Assembly: GCA_003171255.1 (NCBI GenBank)
Contig: PMYK01000009.1
Location: 1-34,890 of the forward strand
From: Chloroflexota bacterium
GTDB taxonomy: Bacteria > Chloroflexota > Limnocylindria > Limnocylindrales > CSP1-4
Length of the DNA stretch: 34,890 nucleotides
Direction of reading: 5' to 3'
Under the pieces are notes generated by a model. It did not search any database. It saw nothing but the letters and a program-made list of their open reading frames with translations, and was not told where the DNA came from. The translations under genes and the position numbers were made by a program. Each line of letters begins with the position of its first letter. The stretch's first letter is position 1. Of this stretch, positions 8,701-14,993 are shown piece after piece.

Positions 8701-11361
8701 TCGCAGGTGGCTGCGCTTGGAGATGCCCTGTCGCTGCGGCCGCAGTCCCGCCATGACGGGCAGCGCCTCTGGGACGATCGCCGCTGCCAAGACGAACGCC
8801 GTCCACACACCGGCCGAAACCGAGGGCAGCGTCCAGGCCGCGACGAGCGTGGCCAGCGTGAGCGGCGCAGACAGCGTCCGGCGCAGGTTGTCGACCATCT
8901 TCCAGCGGGCGATGCCGGGCATGGAATCCCTCCTCCGCCGGCCCGTCGCGTCGCAGGCCCGGCCGAGGATCCAGGGCAGGAGCTGCCAGTCGCCCCGCGC
9001 CCAGCGGTGCTGGCGGGCCGTCGAGACCAGGTAGTTCGAAGGGAATTCGTCGAAGAGCTCGATATCGGTCACCAGGCCGGCTCGGGCGAAGACGCCCTCG
9101 AACAGGTCGTGGCTCAGGAGGGCATTCTCGGGCACCCGATCCGCCATCGCCGCGCCGAAGGCGTCGACGTCGTAGATCCCCTTGCCGGTAAAACTTCCCT
9201 CCCTGAGCAGGTCCTGGTAGACGTCGGAGACCGCGGACGCGTACGGGTCGATTCCGGCCGATCCGGAGAAGATCCGTTGGAAGATCGATCCTCCATGCTC
9301 GGCCGGGAGCGTCGAGGTGATCCGTGGCTGCAGCACGCCGTAGCCCTGGGTCACCCGGCCGGTCCGCGAATCGAAGGTCGCCTGGTTGAGCGGATGGGCG
9401 ATCGTTCCCACGAGACGACCCACTGCGGCCAGGGGCAGCCGCGTATCGCTGTCGAGCGTGACCACGTAGCGCACGCCAGTCGGCGGGGTCGACGCGCTTC
9501 GCCCCGTCAGGATCCCGGTTGTGGTCGAGCCGCGCAGGAGGGCATTCAGCTCCTGGAGCTTGCCGCGCTTGCGCTCCCAGCCCAGCCAGCAGCCCTCGGT
9601 CTCGTTCCAGCGGCGCTTCCGGTGGAAGATCAGGAACCGCGCACCTCCCCCGGGGGCCTCGCCGTGGCGCTCGTTGAGCCGGTCGATGGCCGCCGCCGCC
9701 GCCGAGAGAAGCTCGTCGTCGCCGGGAATGTGCTCGGTCGGGGCGTCGAGCCAGTCCGACAGCAGGGCGAACCGAAGATCGCCCTCGCGGTTCGCGAGGT
9801 AGTGAACCTCCAGGCCGCCGACCTGAGCCTCGACGTCGGCCTCGCTGGTGAGGAGCATCGGCACCACGACGAGCGTTCGCAGCCGAGACGGCACACCGTC
9901 GTCCAGGTCGAGTCGGGGCAGCGCTCTCGGACCCAGCACGTGAGTGACTTCCCAGTTGACGAGGGCAATAGCGAGGTCCGAGGCCGGTAGGAGCGCCAGG
10001 ATCGCGACGAGGACGGCGGCGCCCGCTGCGGGCCCACTCCCGGACAGAAGGAGTGGCAAGGTGAGGATGAACCCTGTGACCAGCGCGAGCGTCCCGAGGT
10101 AGCCACACCCGGCGGCCCGGAGATAAGCGCGCCGAAGTCGGTCGGCCAACGGCGCCCGAACGTGGAGGACCCGCTCGAACGCAGAGCGTCCGTCGGAGAT
10201 CAGGTAGTAACCGGGATCTCTACGTCGGCCTGCCACCGACGGTTCGACCTCGTCAGCTGACGGCTCCGCATCCGACATCGCCGCGGCCCTCCGGGCGACC
10301 TCGATCTCGCTCAGGCCCGAACCCCGCGACAGCTCTTCAACGGCGTGCCGGTAGCGATCTCGAGTCGCGAAGTCCATCTCCCCGAAAGAACTTCGTGCCC
10401 GCAGGACCTCGTCCACCAGGCTGACACTTTCGACGAACTGGGCCCAGTCGAACCACGAGATGAGGCGCATGCTCGTGATCACGTTTCGGACGGTCACGTT
10501 CATGGTCGCCTGGCGCTGATGCTCGAGGCGGACTATCTCCTCGGCCGTGGTCCCCTGGGCCGCCAGAAGCTCCTCCACCCAGCCGAGGGCGGGGGTGACG
10601 GCGGGGTCCTGATCGCGCAGGCGCTGGAAGAGCTGGACACGGGCCGCGGCGGGGAGCGACTCAGGCGAGACCCGCCGCAGCGCCGCCGCCGCGGCCTCTG
10701 GGCTGTCCTTGCCGAGGCCGAGCAGGCTGTCGGCGAGCTCGTCCGCCTTCTGCCGCTCTGCCCGGCTGCGCACGATCAGCTCCGCAATACGGCGTAGGTT
10801 GTCGACCAGGAGGATCCGCAGACTGATCGCGATCGCCCAAAGTTCGCCTATCGTCAGAGGCTCCACGTCCTGGTAGGCGCGCACCATGCGTCGCAGGCTC
10901 TCCGGCTCGAAGCGGCTGTCCGTATGCGCGATGTATGCCCAGGTAATGCCCATTACCCGTGGGTAGCCCGCGAGATGGCCGTCGGCCAGCTTGGGGAGCT
11001 CGCGGTAGTAGTCCGGGGGCAGGTCGTCGCGAATCTCGCGGAGCTGCTCGTCGACGATGTGGAAGTTGTCGAGAAGCCATTCGGCCGCCGGCGTGATCGA
11101 CTGCTCGTCCTTGATCGCCCGGGCCAGGACGCCGTACGACTCAAGCAGGACGCGGCCATTCTCGGCGATGCGCGGCCCGACGGCGTGTCCCCGACGGGGC
11201 GAGTCGGTCACCGTCTGGGCGGCGGCAAGGGTCTGCGCGTGCTGCTCCAGCCGCTCCACGCTGAAGAGCTCCGAGACGATCGGCCCCTCGAGCTCGGCTT
11301 GCGAGCGAATCAGCCGGCGAGCGCCACGGGGCGGGTCCGGGAGAGGCTGGTTCGATCTCAT
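2704..11361 (-). CDS. Cyclic beta-1,2-glucan synthase (NdvB/ChvB-like, GT84-GH94)
   Basis: A 2885-residue inner-membrane enzyme that by family knowledge builds, trims and cyclises beta-1,2-glucan from UDP-glucose. Visible order: N-terminal cytoplasmic region (1-410); membrane helices about 420-468; family 84 glycosyltransferase core with TLDSDTRL (about 635), SHDLFEG (about 753) and RQHRW (QxxRW-type, about 783); membrane helices about 830-995; NWYDT...SSVDSGNLAGHL block (about 1110-1135); glycoamylase-type domain (about 1317-1538, with MAHHQGM); two GH94-type beta-sandwich repeats (about 1600-1790 and 2080-2245); GH94 alpha/alpha barrel with FRDQLQDV (about 2430) and GSGDWNDGMN (about 2560), the presumed catalytic-acid motif for chain-length control by phosphorolysis. 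Length and order match proteobacterial NdvB, so it looks intact. The start has GAGGG 7 nt upstream. Long open frames on the opposite strand are G+C shadows. The glucan's role outside Proteobacteria is unclear. Confidence 0.93.
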   Translation of the reverse strand: MRSNQPLPDPPRGARRLIRSQAELEGPIVSELFSVERLEQHAQTLAAAQTVTDSPRRGHAVGPRIAENGRVLLESYGVLARAIKDEQSITPAAEWLLDNFHIVDEQLREIRDDLPPDYYRELPKLADGHLAGYPRVMGITWAYIAHTDSRFEPESLRRMVRAYQDVEPLTIGELWAIAISLRILLVDNLRRIAELIVRSRAERQKADELADSLLGLGKDSPEAAAAALRRVSPESLPAAARVQLFQRLRDQDPAVTPALGWVEELLAAQGTTAEEIVRLEHQRQATMNVTVRNVITSMRLISWFDWAQFVESVSLVDEVLRARSSFGEMDFATRDRYRHAVEELSRGSGLSEIEVARRAAAMSDAEPSADEVEPSVAGRRRDPGYYLISDGRSAFERVLHVRAPLADRLRRAYLRAAGCGYLGTLALVTGFILTLPLLLSGSGPAAGAAVLVAILALLPASDLAIALVNWEVTHVLGPRALPRLDLDDGVPSRLRTLVVVPMLLTSEADVEAQVGGLEVHYLANREGDLRFALLSDWLDAPTEHIPGDDELLSAAAAAIDRLNERHGEAPGGGARFLIFHRKRRWNETEGCWLGWERKRGKLQELNALLRGSTTTGILTGRSASTPPTGVRYVVTLDSDTRLPLAAVGRLVGTIAHPLNQATFDSRTGRVTQGYGVLQPRITSTLPAEHGGSIFQRIFSGSAGIDPYASAVSDVYQDLLREGSFTGKGIYDVDAFGAAMADRVPENALLSHDLFEGVFARAGLVTDIELFDEFPSNYLVSTARQHRWARGDWQLLPWILGRACDATGRRRRDSMPGIARWKMVDNLRRTLSAPLTLATLVAAWTLPSVSAGVWTAFVLAAAIVPEALPVMAGLRPQRQGISKRSHLRAVGGDVTLAVAHVCLGFVFLAHQAWLMVDAILRTLVRIYATRRNLLEWTTAAQAKAQPDVDLLGFYRQMAGGVAIAAAAAVLILAVKPGAAWIAAPFIVLWLLSPFVARLVSQPPPESAAEQLSPADVRALRLTARRTWRFFEAFVGPEDHGLPPDNFQDDPTPVIAHRTSPTNIGMYLLAIVTARDFGWIGTLEMVERLETTLATIGNLERFRGHLYNWYDTHDLRRLDPAYVSSVDSGNLAGHLLALSNACRQIIDQPIPVAAALAGIGDGIALTREAAGAIGDDRRSQTLTRRHLADALGLPTDISAAVPATPDAWAARLVELSAYVRTLSDTAAALTAERGEASDGDLVTWAEAARLAVSSHARDLAVLQPPPHVTTFPTIAEMSDPPVGAAGNGTPAAAMLVRRLQSIADQAQRLFREMDFSFLFDPTRKLFSIGFRVQDGTLDPSYYDLLASEARLASFLAIAKGDVAPDHWFRLGRALTPVGRGSALISWSGSMFEYLMPALVMRAPALSLLDHTYRLVVARQMSYAAGLGVPWGISESAFNARDLALTYQYSSFGVPGLGLKRGLSEDIVVAPYATALAAMIQPEAAARNFTRLSNAGAAGRYGFREALDYTARRLPEGASVAVVKSYMAHHQGMALVALGNVLNDRAMVERFHSDPIVEATELLLQERMPRDVLVARPRAEEVKSAADVRDLVPPVLRRFTSPHGSTPRTHLLSNGRYAVMVTAAGSGYSRWRDVAVTRWREDVTRDSWGSYLFLRDIDSGAVWSAGHQPSGKEADSYEVAYSEDHAQFSRRDGSIATRLIVVVSAEHDAEIRRVSLTNLGSHYRQIELTSYAEIALAPQAADAAHPAFQNLFVETEFVPDIGALLATRRPRSRDEKPIWAAHVAAVDEETSGVIQYETDRARFLGRGRSARSPVSVIDGRPLSNTVGAVLDPIFSLRCRVKLAPGATAHAIFSTVVAESREDVLDLADKYRESATFERAATLAWTQAQVQLLHLGIEADEALLFQRLANRIIYSDPSLRPAASLLASNERGAPGLWAHGISGDLPIVMVRIDEVEDLDIVRQLLRAHEYWRLKLLDVDLVILNEHGTTYAQNLQESLEALVRMSQSSLDPLGHPGHGGVYILRGDHISSEDRTLLQSAARAVLLSRRGSLADQVIRLERPADRIAAPAAAPSSRQTRSEAPAPRPELEFSNGIGGFAQNGREYITILGPGQSTPAPWLNVIANASFGFQVSESGSGYTWSGNSRENQLTPWSNDPVSDPISEAIYIRDDDSGELWGPTAQPIRYEESTYVARHGAGYSRFEHLHDGIGLDLVQFVPLDDDLKVSVLTIENRSGRSRRLSVTAYAEWVLGTSRGDSSPRLVTALESETKALLVRNPWNTEFGGRVAFLDLGGRQTAWTADRTEFLGRNGAPEWPSGLERGYRLTGATGAGMDPCAALQTSFELANGARTQVLVLLGEAGGATAAADLIRRGRAADHEATLRDVASFWEDVQGTIQVRTPDRSMDIMLNGWLIYQTLACRLWARTAFYQAGGAYGFRDQLQDVIALMTSKPALAREHLLRAAEHQFIEGDVQHWWHPPSGRGVRTRISDDRLWLPYAVDRYISLTGDTAVLDETVPYLEGPALRSDQTDAYFQPEPSRESASLFDHCVAAIDRSLAVGVHGLPLIGSGDWNDGMNRVGNEGRGESVWLGWFLHTVMAAFAPIAEARGERPHAERWRAQMKTLRRALESDGWDGDWYRRAFFDDGTPLGSATNAECRIDSIAQSWSVLSGAARPGRAERAMAAVEEYLVRRDDDLVLLFTPPFDHSNVDPGYVKGYLPGIRENGGQYTHGAIWSVLAFAALGDGDKAGELFSILNPINHASTRAGVQRYKVEPYVIAADVYSEPPHVGRGGWTWYTGSAGWMYQAGVEWILGFRLRGTTLLLDPCIPRAWPHYEIDFRYHSARYEIVVENPQGVSRGVASLELDGQALTGGGAAIPLADDGATHRVRVVLG

Positions 11362-11778
11362 GTTTCGCCCTCAGCGCACGGCCTGAACCGGCCTGCACTC
11401 ATCTCAAGCTGGGGGCATGTCAATGATAGCGGTGCGCCTCGATTGGTCGTGTGGTTTCTTGCAGGTGGGACCGCCCGGCAGGGTTGGCGCCGCGCCAGGG
11501 GCGAAAGTCGGGAAAGGGGCGGCACGGCTTCGCGGAACGGCTCATTGCCGACGGTCTTCGCTCCGCCGCCGACGCCCTAGCCACCCAGATCGGGACGGGG
11601 ATCGAGCTAGTCGCGCCTCGCAAGGACGGCACCGAGTTCCCGATCGAGATCATGCTGAGCCCGCTCCGCGGCAAGCCGACCAGCTCAGCGTCACGAAGCG
11701 GACTGCACTCGGAGCACCGGCGCCAGTCAACTGGGTGCTCCCTAAGCCTCCTGCACGAGGCGATGGAGGACTTCCGCC
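11362..11778. other. Gene-poor region upstream of the glucan synthase
   Basis: About 417 bases. It should hold the minus-strand promoter of the glucan synthase, but I cannot point to a convincing -35/-10 pair. The only coding-like stretch is the PAS remnant at 11523-11672. Confidence 0.4.
11523..11672 (+). pseudogene. PAS-domain remnant of a sensor protein
   Basis: In one plus-strand frame the translation reads GIELVAPRKDGTEFPIEI followed by MLSPLRG. This is the highly recognisable end of a sensor-kinase or cyclase PAS domain (usual form: gxELxGRRKDGSEFPVEISLSPL). The lead-in that a PAS fold needs is not recognisable, and beyond LRG the frame turns into unrelated sequence and stops at 11792. 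No kinase, GGDEF or response-regulator part follows. I read it as a decayed fragment of a longer signalling gene. It could also be a small chance similarity, but the match over about 20 residues is good. Confidence 0.5.
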
Positions 11779-11904
11779 GTGTTCGCTCCTGACGAGGGGC
11801 CGTCCCTTCTTGTTGCCCGCACAGGCGACGATGTACCGGCCATGGAACGCGCATCACGGATCTCCAGTTGGATGGCCGCCGCGAGTAGTCGTGAAGCGGG
11901 CTGA
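11779..11904 (+). CDS. Possible 41-codon small ORF
   Basis: A GTG-started frame with GGAGG (11765-11769) nine bases upstream. It ends in TGA at 11902-11904, where the A is also the first base of the AAGGAG of the next gene; the start of that gene is 12 nt away. The predicted peptide begins VFAPDEGPSLLVARTGD and has no recognisable domain. Ribosome-binding site, spacing and coupling argue for translation; the small size and lack of recognisable homologues argue against it. Confidence 0.25.
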   Translation: MFAPDEGPSLLVARTGDDVPAMERASRISSWMAAASSREAG

Positions 11905-11916
11905 AGGAGAAGGACG

Positions 11917-12297
11917 ATGAGCGAGTCCTTCGATCTAGACGATGAAGCCAAGGCGTTCGCCAACCGTAATGCCGAACTCGGCTACGTCGAGGTGTTCACG
12001 GAGAGCGACTATGAGGGCCTCGTAGATCGCTCTGGCCTCGGCGTGGGTCTAGCCCGAATCACATCTCAGCTGCTTCGGCAACTCGCGACCGGTGGCGAGT
12101 GCATTCCATACGGTGGCGTCGCCAACGCCCGCAACGTTCAAAGAGACACGCGTGGCAATCTTGTGCCTTGGGATGACAGTCCCATCGTTGCGTGGAAACG
12201 TGTGGTCGCGGTTTCTGCCGCAGGCCGTGTGCTGGCGTTGGTGAGCCCGCCGCTTCCGAGTGGCACGCTACGCGCAGTCCCCGGCGCAAGCGCCTGA
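11917..12297 (+). CDS. Hypothetical protein, 126 aa
   Basis: I do not recognise this protein. It has a very good start: AAGGAG (904-909 of the 11 kb block) 7 nt before ATG. The acidic N-terminus (ESFDLDDEAKAFANRNAELG) is predicted helical, the middle (GYVEVFTESDYEGLVD...) mixed alpha/beta, and the last 25 residues are Pro/Ser/Ala-rich with no membrane segment. No signal peptide. It sits alone between a PAS remnant and lipB and may be cotranscribed with the small ORF before it. A stem-loop (12349-12388) follows 51 nt after the stop. Confidence 0.55.
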   Translation: MSESFDLDDEAKAFANRNAELGYVEVFTESDYEGLVDRSGLGVGLARITSQLLRQLATGGECIPYGGVANARNVQRDTRGNLVPWDDSPIVAWKRVVAVSAAGRVLALVSPPLPSGTLRAVPGASA

Positions 12298-12348
12298 AGG
12301 ATCTTCTCGGCCCTGGGTCGCAACGGCGCCGAGGCCTTCTGACATGAG

Positions 12349-12388
12349 GCAAACGCGGCCCGCCGACGGCGTGGCTGGCCGCGTTTGC
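12349..12388 (+). terminator. Perfect 12-bp stem-loop before lipB
   Basis: GCAAACGCGGCC (12349-12360) and GGCCGCGTTTGC (12377-12388) are perfect inverted copies around a 16-nt loop. No U-tract follows, so if it terminates the upstream gene it is not a classic intrinsic terminator. It lies directly against the presumed lipB -10 box. Confidence 0.5.
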
Positions 12389-12394
12389 TATCGT
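12389..12394 (+). promoter_or_regulatory. Candidate -10 box for a leaderless lipB transcript
   Basis: TATCGT, preceded by TGC (extended -10 form), ends 7 nt before the lipB ATG at 12402. There is no Shine-Dalgarno sequence, so transcription starting at or next to the ATG is plausible. No clear -35. Confidence 0.35.
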
Positions 12395-12401
12395 GACCGC
12401 C

Positions 12402-13220
12402 ATGAATGGCCAAAGCCACGAGTCGTCGCGCAGAGCCGCCCCGTCCGGCCCCCCTCTCACTGCGTGGTGGCTTGGCCGGACGGCATATCGCGATGCCTGG
12501 CACCTGCAGCACCGTGTCGTGGCGGCCAGGGCCGCAGGGCTGATCGGCGACCAGCTGCTGCTGCTCGAGCACGAGCCCGTCCTGACGCTCGGACGCCACA
12601 GCGATCGATCGCACGTGCTGGCGAGCCCGTCCGAGCTGGCCGCCCGCCGGATCCAGCTGATCGAGACCGAGCGAGGCGGCGAGGTCACCTACCACGGCCC
12701 AGGCCAGCTGACCGCGTACCCGATCCTGAGGCTGGCGGATCGCGGGCTGCTCATTCGGCCGCTCGTGCGGGCAATGGAGGCGGCATTAGCCACGACCTGT
12801 GCCGACATGGGCGTCGTCGCCGGACCGAAGGCCGGCTACCCTGGGTGCTGGTGCGGCGATGGAACCCGCAAGATCGGGGCAATCGGTTTCCGCATCGAGC
12901 ACGGCGTGAGCTACCACGGCATTGCCCTGAACGTGACGGTCAGCCTCTCCGACTTCGAGCTGATCGACGCCTGCGGCATGCCCGGTCTCGTGTCGACGTC
13001 GATTGCGAGTGAGCTGGGTCAGGCGGTCGAGCCATCGACTGAGTCGGTCGCTCGGGCGGCCGACGTGTTCGCGCGCGCCGTTGCGAGGGCGATCGACGCG
13101 CAAATCGCCGGCGCCCTCCCGCGCATCGCCGATCCGGACGAGGCTCGCGCCGACCTGGAAGGGCTTCTTGCCCTCCGCGCGCCCGCCGTCGCGGCCGCCG
13201 CCGTCGCGGGAGCCGGCTGA
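12402..13220 (+). CDS. lipB: Octanoyltransferase (lipoate biosynthesis)
   Basis: LipB moves octanoyl groups from acyl carrier protein to lipoyl domains of 2-oxoacid dehydrogenases and GcvH, the first step of lipoate assembly. Seen in order: LLLEHEPVLTLGR; the substrate-pocket signature RGGEVTYHGPGQL (about residues 91-103); KIGAIGFRIE with the catalytic Lys (about 157); SYHGIALNV; and DACGMPGLVSTS with the catalytic Cys (about 191). Length 272 is normal, with an Ala-rich tail of about 40 residues. The frame also offers GTG at 12393, but this lies inside the proposed -10 box, so I prefer ATG 12402. lipA is not in the window. Its stop overlaps the start of the next gene (TGATG), so the two should be cotranslated. 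Confidence 0.95.
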   Translation: MNGQSHESSRRAAPSGPPLTAWWLGRTAYRDAWHLQHRVVAARAAGLIGDQLLLLEHEPVLTLGRHSDRSHVLASPSELAARRIQLIETERGGEVTYHGPGQLTAYPILRLADRGLLIRPLVRAMEAALATTCADMGVVAGPKAGYPGCWCGDGTRKIGAIGFRIEHGVSYHGIALNVTVSLSDFELIDACGMPGLVSTSIASELGQAVEPSTESVARAADVFARAVARAIDAQIAGALPRIADPDEARADLEGLLALRAPAVAAAAVAGAG

Positions 13221-14215
13221 TGGGCGCCGGGCTGTTCGAGCTGCGCCGCGACATGATCACCGGCTGGTGGGTCGCGACCGTCGTCGACCGCCAGTTCCAG
13301 CGCGGCCGCTTTTCGCTGGCCGCGGGGGTCGTGGACGGCGGCGACGTCTGCCAGAACTGCACCCAACCGCCCGGTGACGGCGTTCGCGTGCGCACGCTCA
13401 AGGACTACGCTTTCCACGTCGTCGGCGCGCAGGACGAGGCCCGCGAGATGGAGCGGAGTCTGGCGCAAGTGGCGATGTCTCAGGCTCGGGCCGCCGGCAG
13501 CTGGCGCACCATCGTTGCGCCGCCGGGCGAACACCGGCCGCTCCAGGCCGTCGGCAGCGAGTTGCTCGTTGCGATGCTCGGCCGAGTCCGCCAGGCGTTC
13601 ATCGATGCCCAGAAGGTCGGCCAGACCGAGTACCTGCAGGTCGTCCAGAACTGGGGCGCACAGGCAGGCGCCCGGACGAACCACCTCTGCCTCGACCTGT
13701 ACGACCTGCCGCAGATCCCGCATCGGGTTGCGGAGGAGATAGGCGGGGCCGCGCGCTTCATGATCCGCGAGGGCGAGTGCCCGTACTGCCGCCTCGTCCG
13801 CGAGGAGCCGCGCAACGGGACGCGGATGATCTGGGAGGACGAGGCCAGCGTCGCCTTCGCCCCGTACGCGTCACGTTCGCCGTTCGAGGTCTGGGTCGTG
13901 CCGCGCCGTCATGCCGCGGACTTCGCCGGCGCAGGCGACGCCGACATCGCATCCACCGCCGAGGCGCTGCGCCAGGTCCTCGGACGCCTGGCCTGTCTGG
14001 ACGGTCCGCCCCACAACCTCGTTCTTCACGCGGCTCCTCTCCGCGAACGTGTCGACGCGACGTACCATTGGCATTGGGAGGTCCACCCGCGGCTTCGCGA
14101 GATTGCCGGCCTGGAACTGGGGACGGGTCTGCCGGTCAACCCGGTCTCTCCCGAGGAGGCCGTGGAGCAGTTGCTGCGCTACGGAACGGCGGGGGGAGCC
14201 GCAGATCTGCCATGA
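13220..14215 (+). CDS. GalT-like nucleotidyltransferase homologue with altered active site
   Basis: A 331-residue member of the galactose-1-phosphate uridylyltransferase (HIT superfamily) fold, two HIT-like halves. Zinc-site equivalents of E. coli GalT are present: C44-x-x-C47, H105 (PGEHRPL) and H155. The C-terminal half has CPYC (187-190), SRSPFEVWVVPRRH and YHWHWEVHPRL (282-292), all normal for GalT. The active-site motif HPHGQ aligns without gaps to HLCLD (155-159): the His that is uridylylated in GalT is Cys157, and the Gln is Asp159. Classic uridylyl transfer is therefore doubtful. It is coupled to lipB by a TGATG overlap, and no galactose genes lie near. It could be a changed nucleotidyltransferase, phosphorylase or hydrolase. 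Family firm, activity unknown. Confidence 0.8.
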   Translation: MGAGLFELRRDMITGWWVATVVDRQFQRGRFSLAAGVVDGGDVCQNCTQPPGDGVRVRTLKDYAFHVVGAQDEAREMERSLAQVAMSQARAAGSWRTIVAPPGEHRPLQAVGSELLVAMLGRVRQAFIDAQKVGQTEYLQVVQNWGAQAGARTNHLCLDLYDLPQIPHRVAEEIGGAARFMIREGECPYCRLVREEPRNGTRMIWEDEASVAFAPYASRSPFEVWVVPRRHAADFAGAGDADIASTAEALRQVLGRLACLDGPPHNLVLHAAPLRERVDATYHWHWEVHPRLREIAGLELGTGLPVNPVSPEEAVEQLLRYGTAGGAADLP

Positions 14216-14234
14216 GACGAGGGGGACCGGTGCC

Positions 14235-14259
14235 GCGGCGTCACAGGGGTCACCGCCGC
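14235..14259 (+). terminator. Stem-loop after the GalT-like gene
   Basis: GCGGCG (14235-14240) pairs with CGCCGC (14254-14259) around a 13-nt loop. The following TTCGTCCGTTATT is only weakly T-rich, so termination is possible but unproven. Confidence 0.35.
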
Positions 14260-14369
14260 TTCGTCCGTTATTCCCAGCGCGCGGGGACGCGTTACTGGCT
14301 GTTCACCCGTAAGACAGTGGCGGCGGAAGAGTGTCCATCAGCGCGACGATCTGGCAACTGGGGTGCGGC

Positions 14370-14993
14370 GTGACTGCCGCATCTGAAGGCTCCGACCGGA
14401 CCTTCATCGAGGAGCTCTTTGCCCTCCACCACGCGGAGATCTACGCGTACATCTACCGCATGGTGCGCGACGCCGACGTTGCCGCGGACTTCGCCCAGGA
14501 CACCTTCATCAAGGCCTACAAGGCTCAGAACTCGCTTGAGGACCGGGCCAAGGCCCGAGCGTGGCTGTATCAGATAGCTCACCGGGTCGTCCTCGATGAG
14601 ATGCGTCGCCGAAGGATCGTTCGTTTCGTGCCGTGGACGGGCGAAAGCCACGGCGCTGCCCCTTCGGCGGAGCATCTGGCGATGGAGATGAGACTCTCGG
14701 GGCCGCTATCTCGGGCGCTGGCACGCATTCCTGAGCGGCAGCGCGCTGCGTTGCTTCTCGCCGAGGTGCACGACCTCACCGGCCTGGAGCTCGCCGACAC
14801 ACTGGGTGTCAGCCACGTTGCCGCTCGAGCGCTCCTGACTCGGGCCCGCGAGAGCCTCCGCCAGACACTCGCCGATGAGAAACGTCAGGAAGAAGAACAC
14901 GAGGCCACTATCGACGCCACTTTTGCTAAGCAGACGCGCCTGGCCGACTCCCGAAGGTCCGCCGACGACGACAACACGAGGGCCCAAAGGTGA
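14370..14993 (+). CDS. ECF-family RNA polymerase sigma factor
   Basis: A 207-residue sigma-70 family factor of the extracytoplasmic-function group. Region 2 starts at TFIEELFALHHAEIYAYIYR and includes DVAADFAQDTFIKAY and ARAWLYQIAHRVVLDEMRRRR; region 4 is LARIPERQRAALLLAEVHDL followed by the helix-turn-helix LELADTLGVSHVAARALLTRARESLR. Regions 1 and 3 are absent, as expected. A charged tail of about 40 residues follows region 4. I chose GTG 14370 (GGGG about 6 nt upstream) because region 2 then begins about 10 residues in; the frame is open to GTG 14331. It overlaps the anti-sigma gene by 4 nt (GTGA), so the pair is made together. ECF factors often drive their own promoter, but I could not identify the site. 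Confidence 0.92.
   Translation: MTAASEGSDRTFIEELFALHHAEIYAYIYRMVRDADVAADFAQDTFIKAYKAQNSLEDRAKARAWLYQIAHRVVLDEMRRRRIVRFVPWTGESHGAAPSAEHLAMEMRLSGPLSRALARIPERQRAALLLAEVHDLTGLELADTLGVSHVAARALLTRARESLRQTLADEKRQEEEHEATIDATFAKQTRLADSRRSADDDNTRAQR

Noticed and set aside
7270-9990. 906-codon open frame on the plus strand opposite the glucan synthase
   Set aside because: Low-complexity Arg/Gly/Asp-rich translation with no domain; exactly antisense to conserved GT84 and membrane segments. A G+C codon-structure shadow.
8036-10108. 690-codon minus-strand frame inside the glucan synthase
   Set aside because: Same strand but wrong frame of a well-supported gene; Arg/Pro/Gly-rich nonsense translation.
12260-13012. 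250-codon frame overlapping lipB on the same strand
   Set aside because: Out-of-frame shadow of lipB with Arg/Pro-rich translation.
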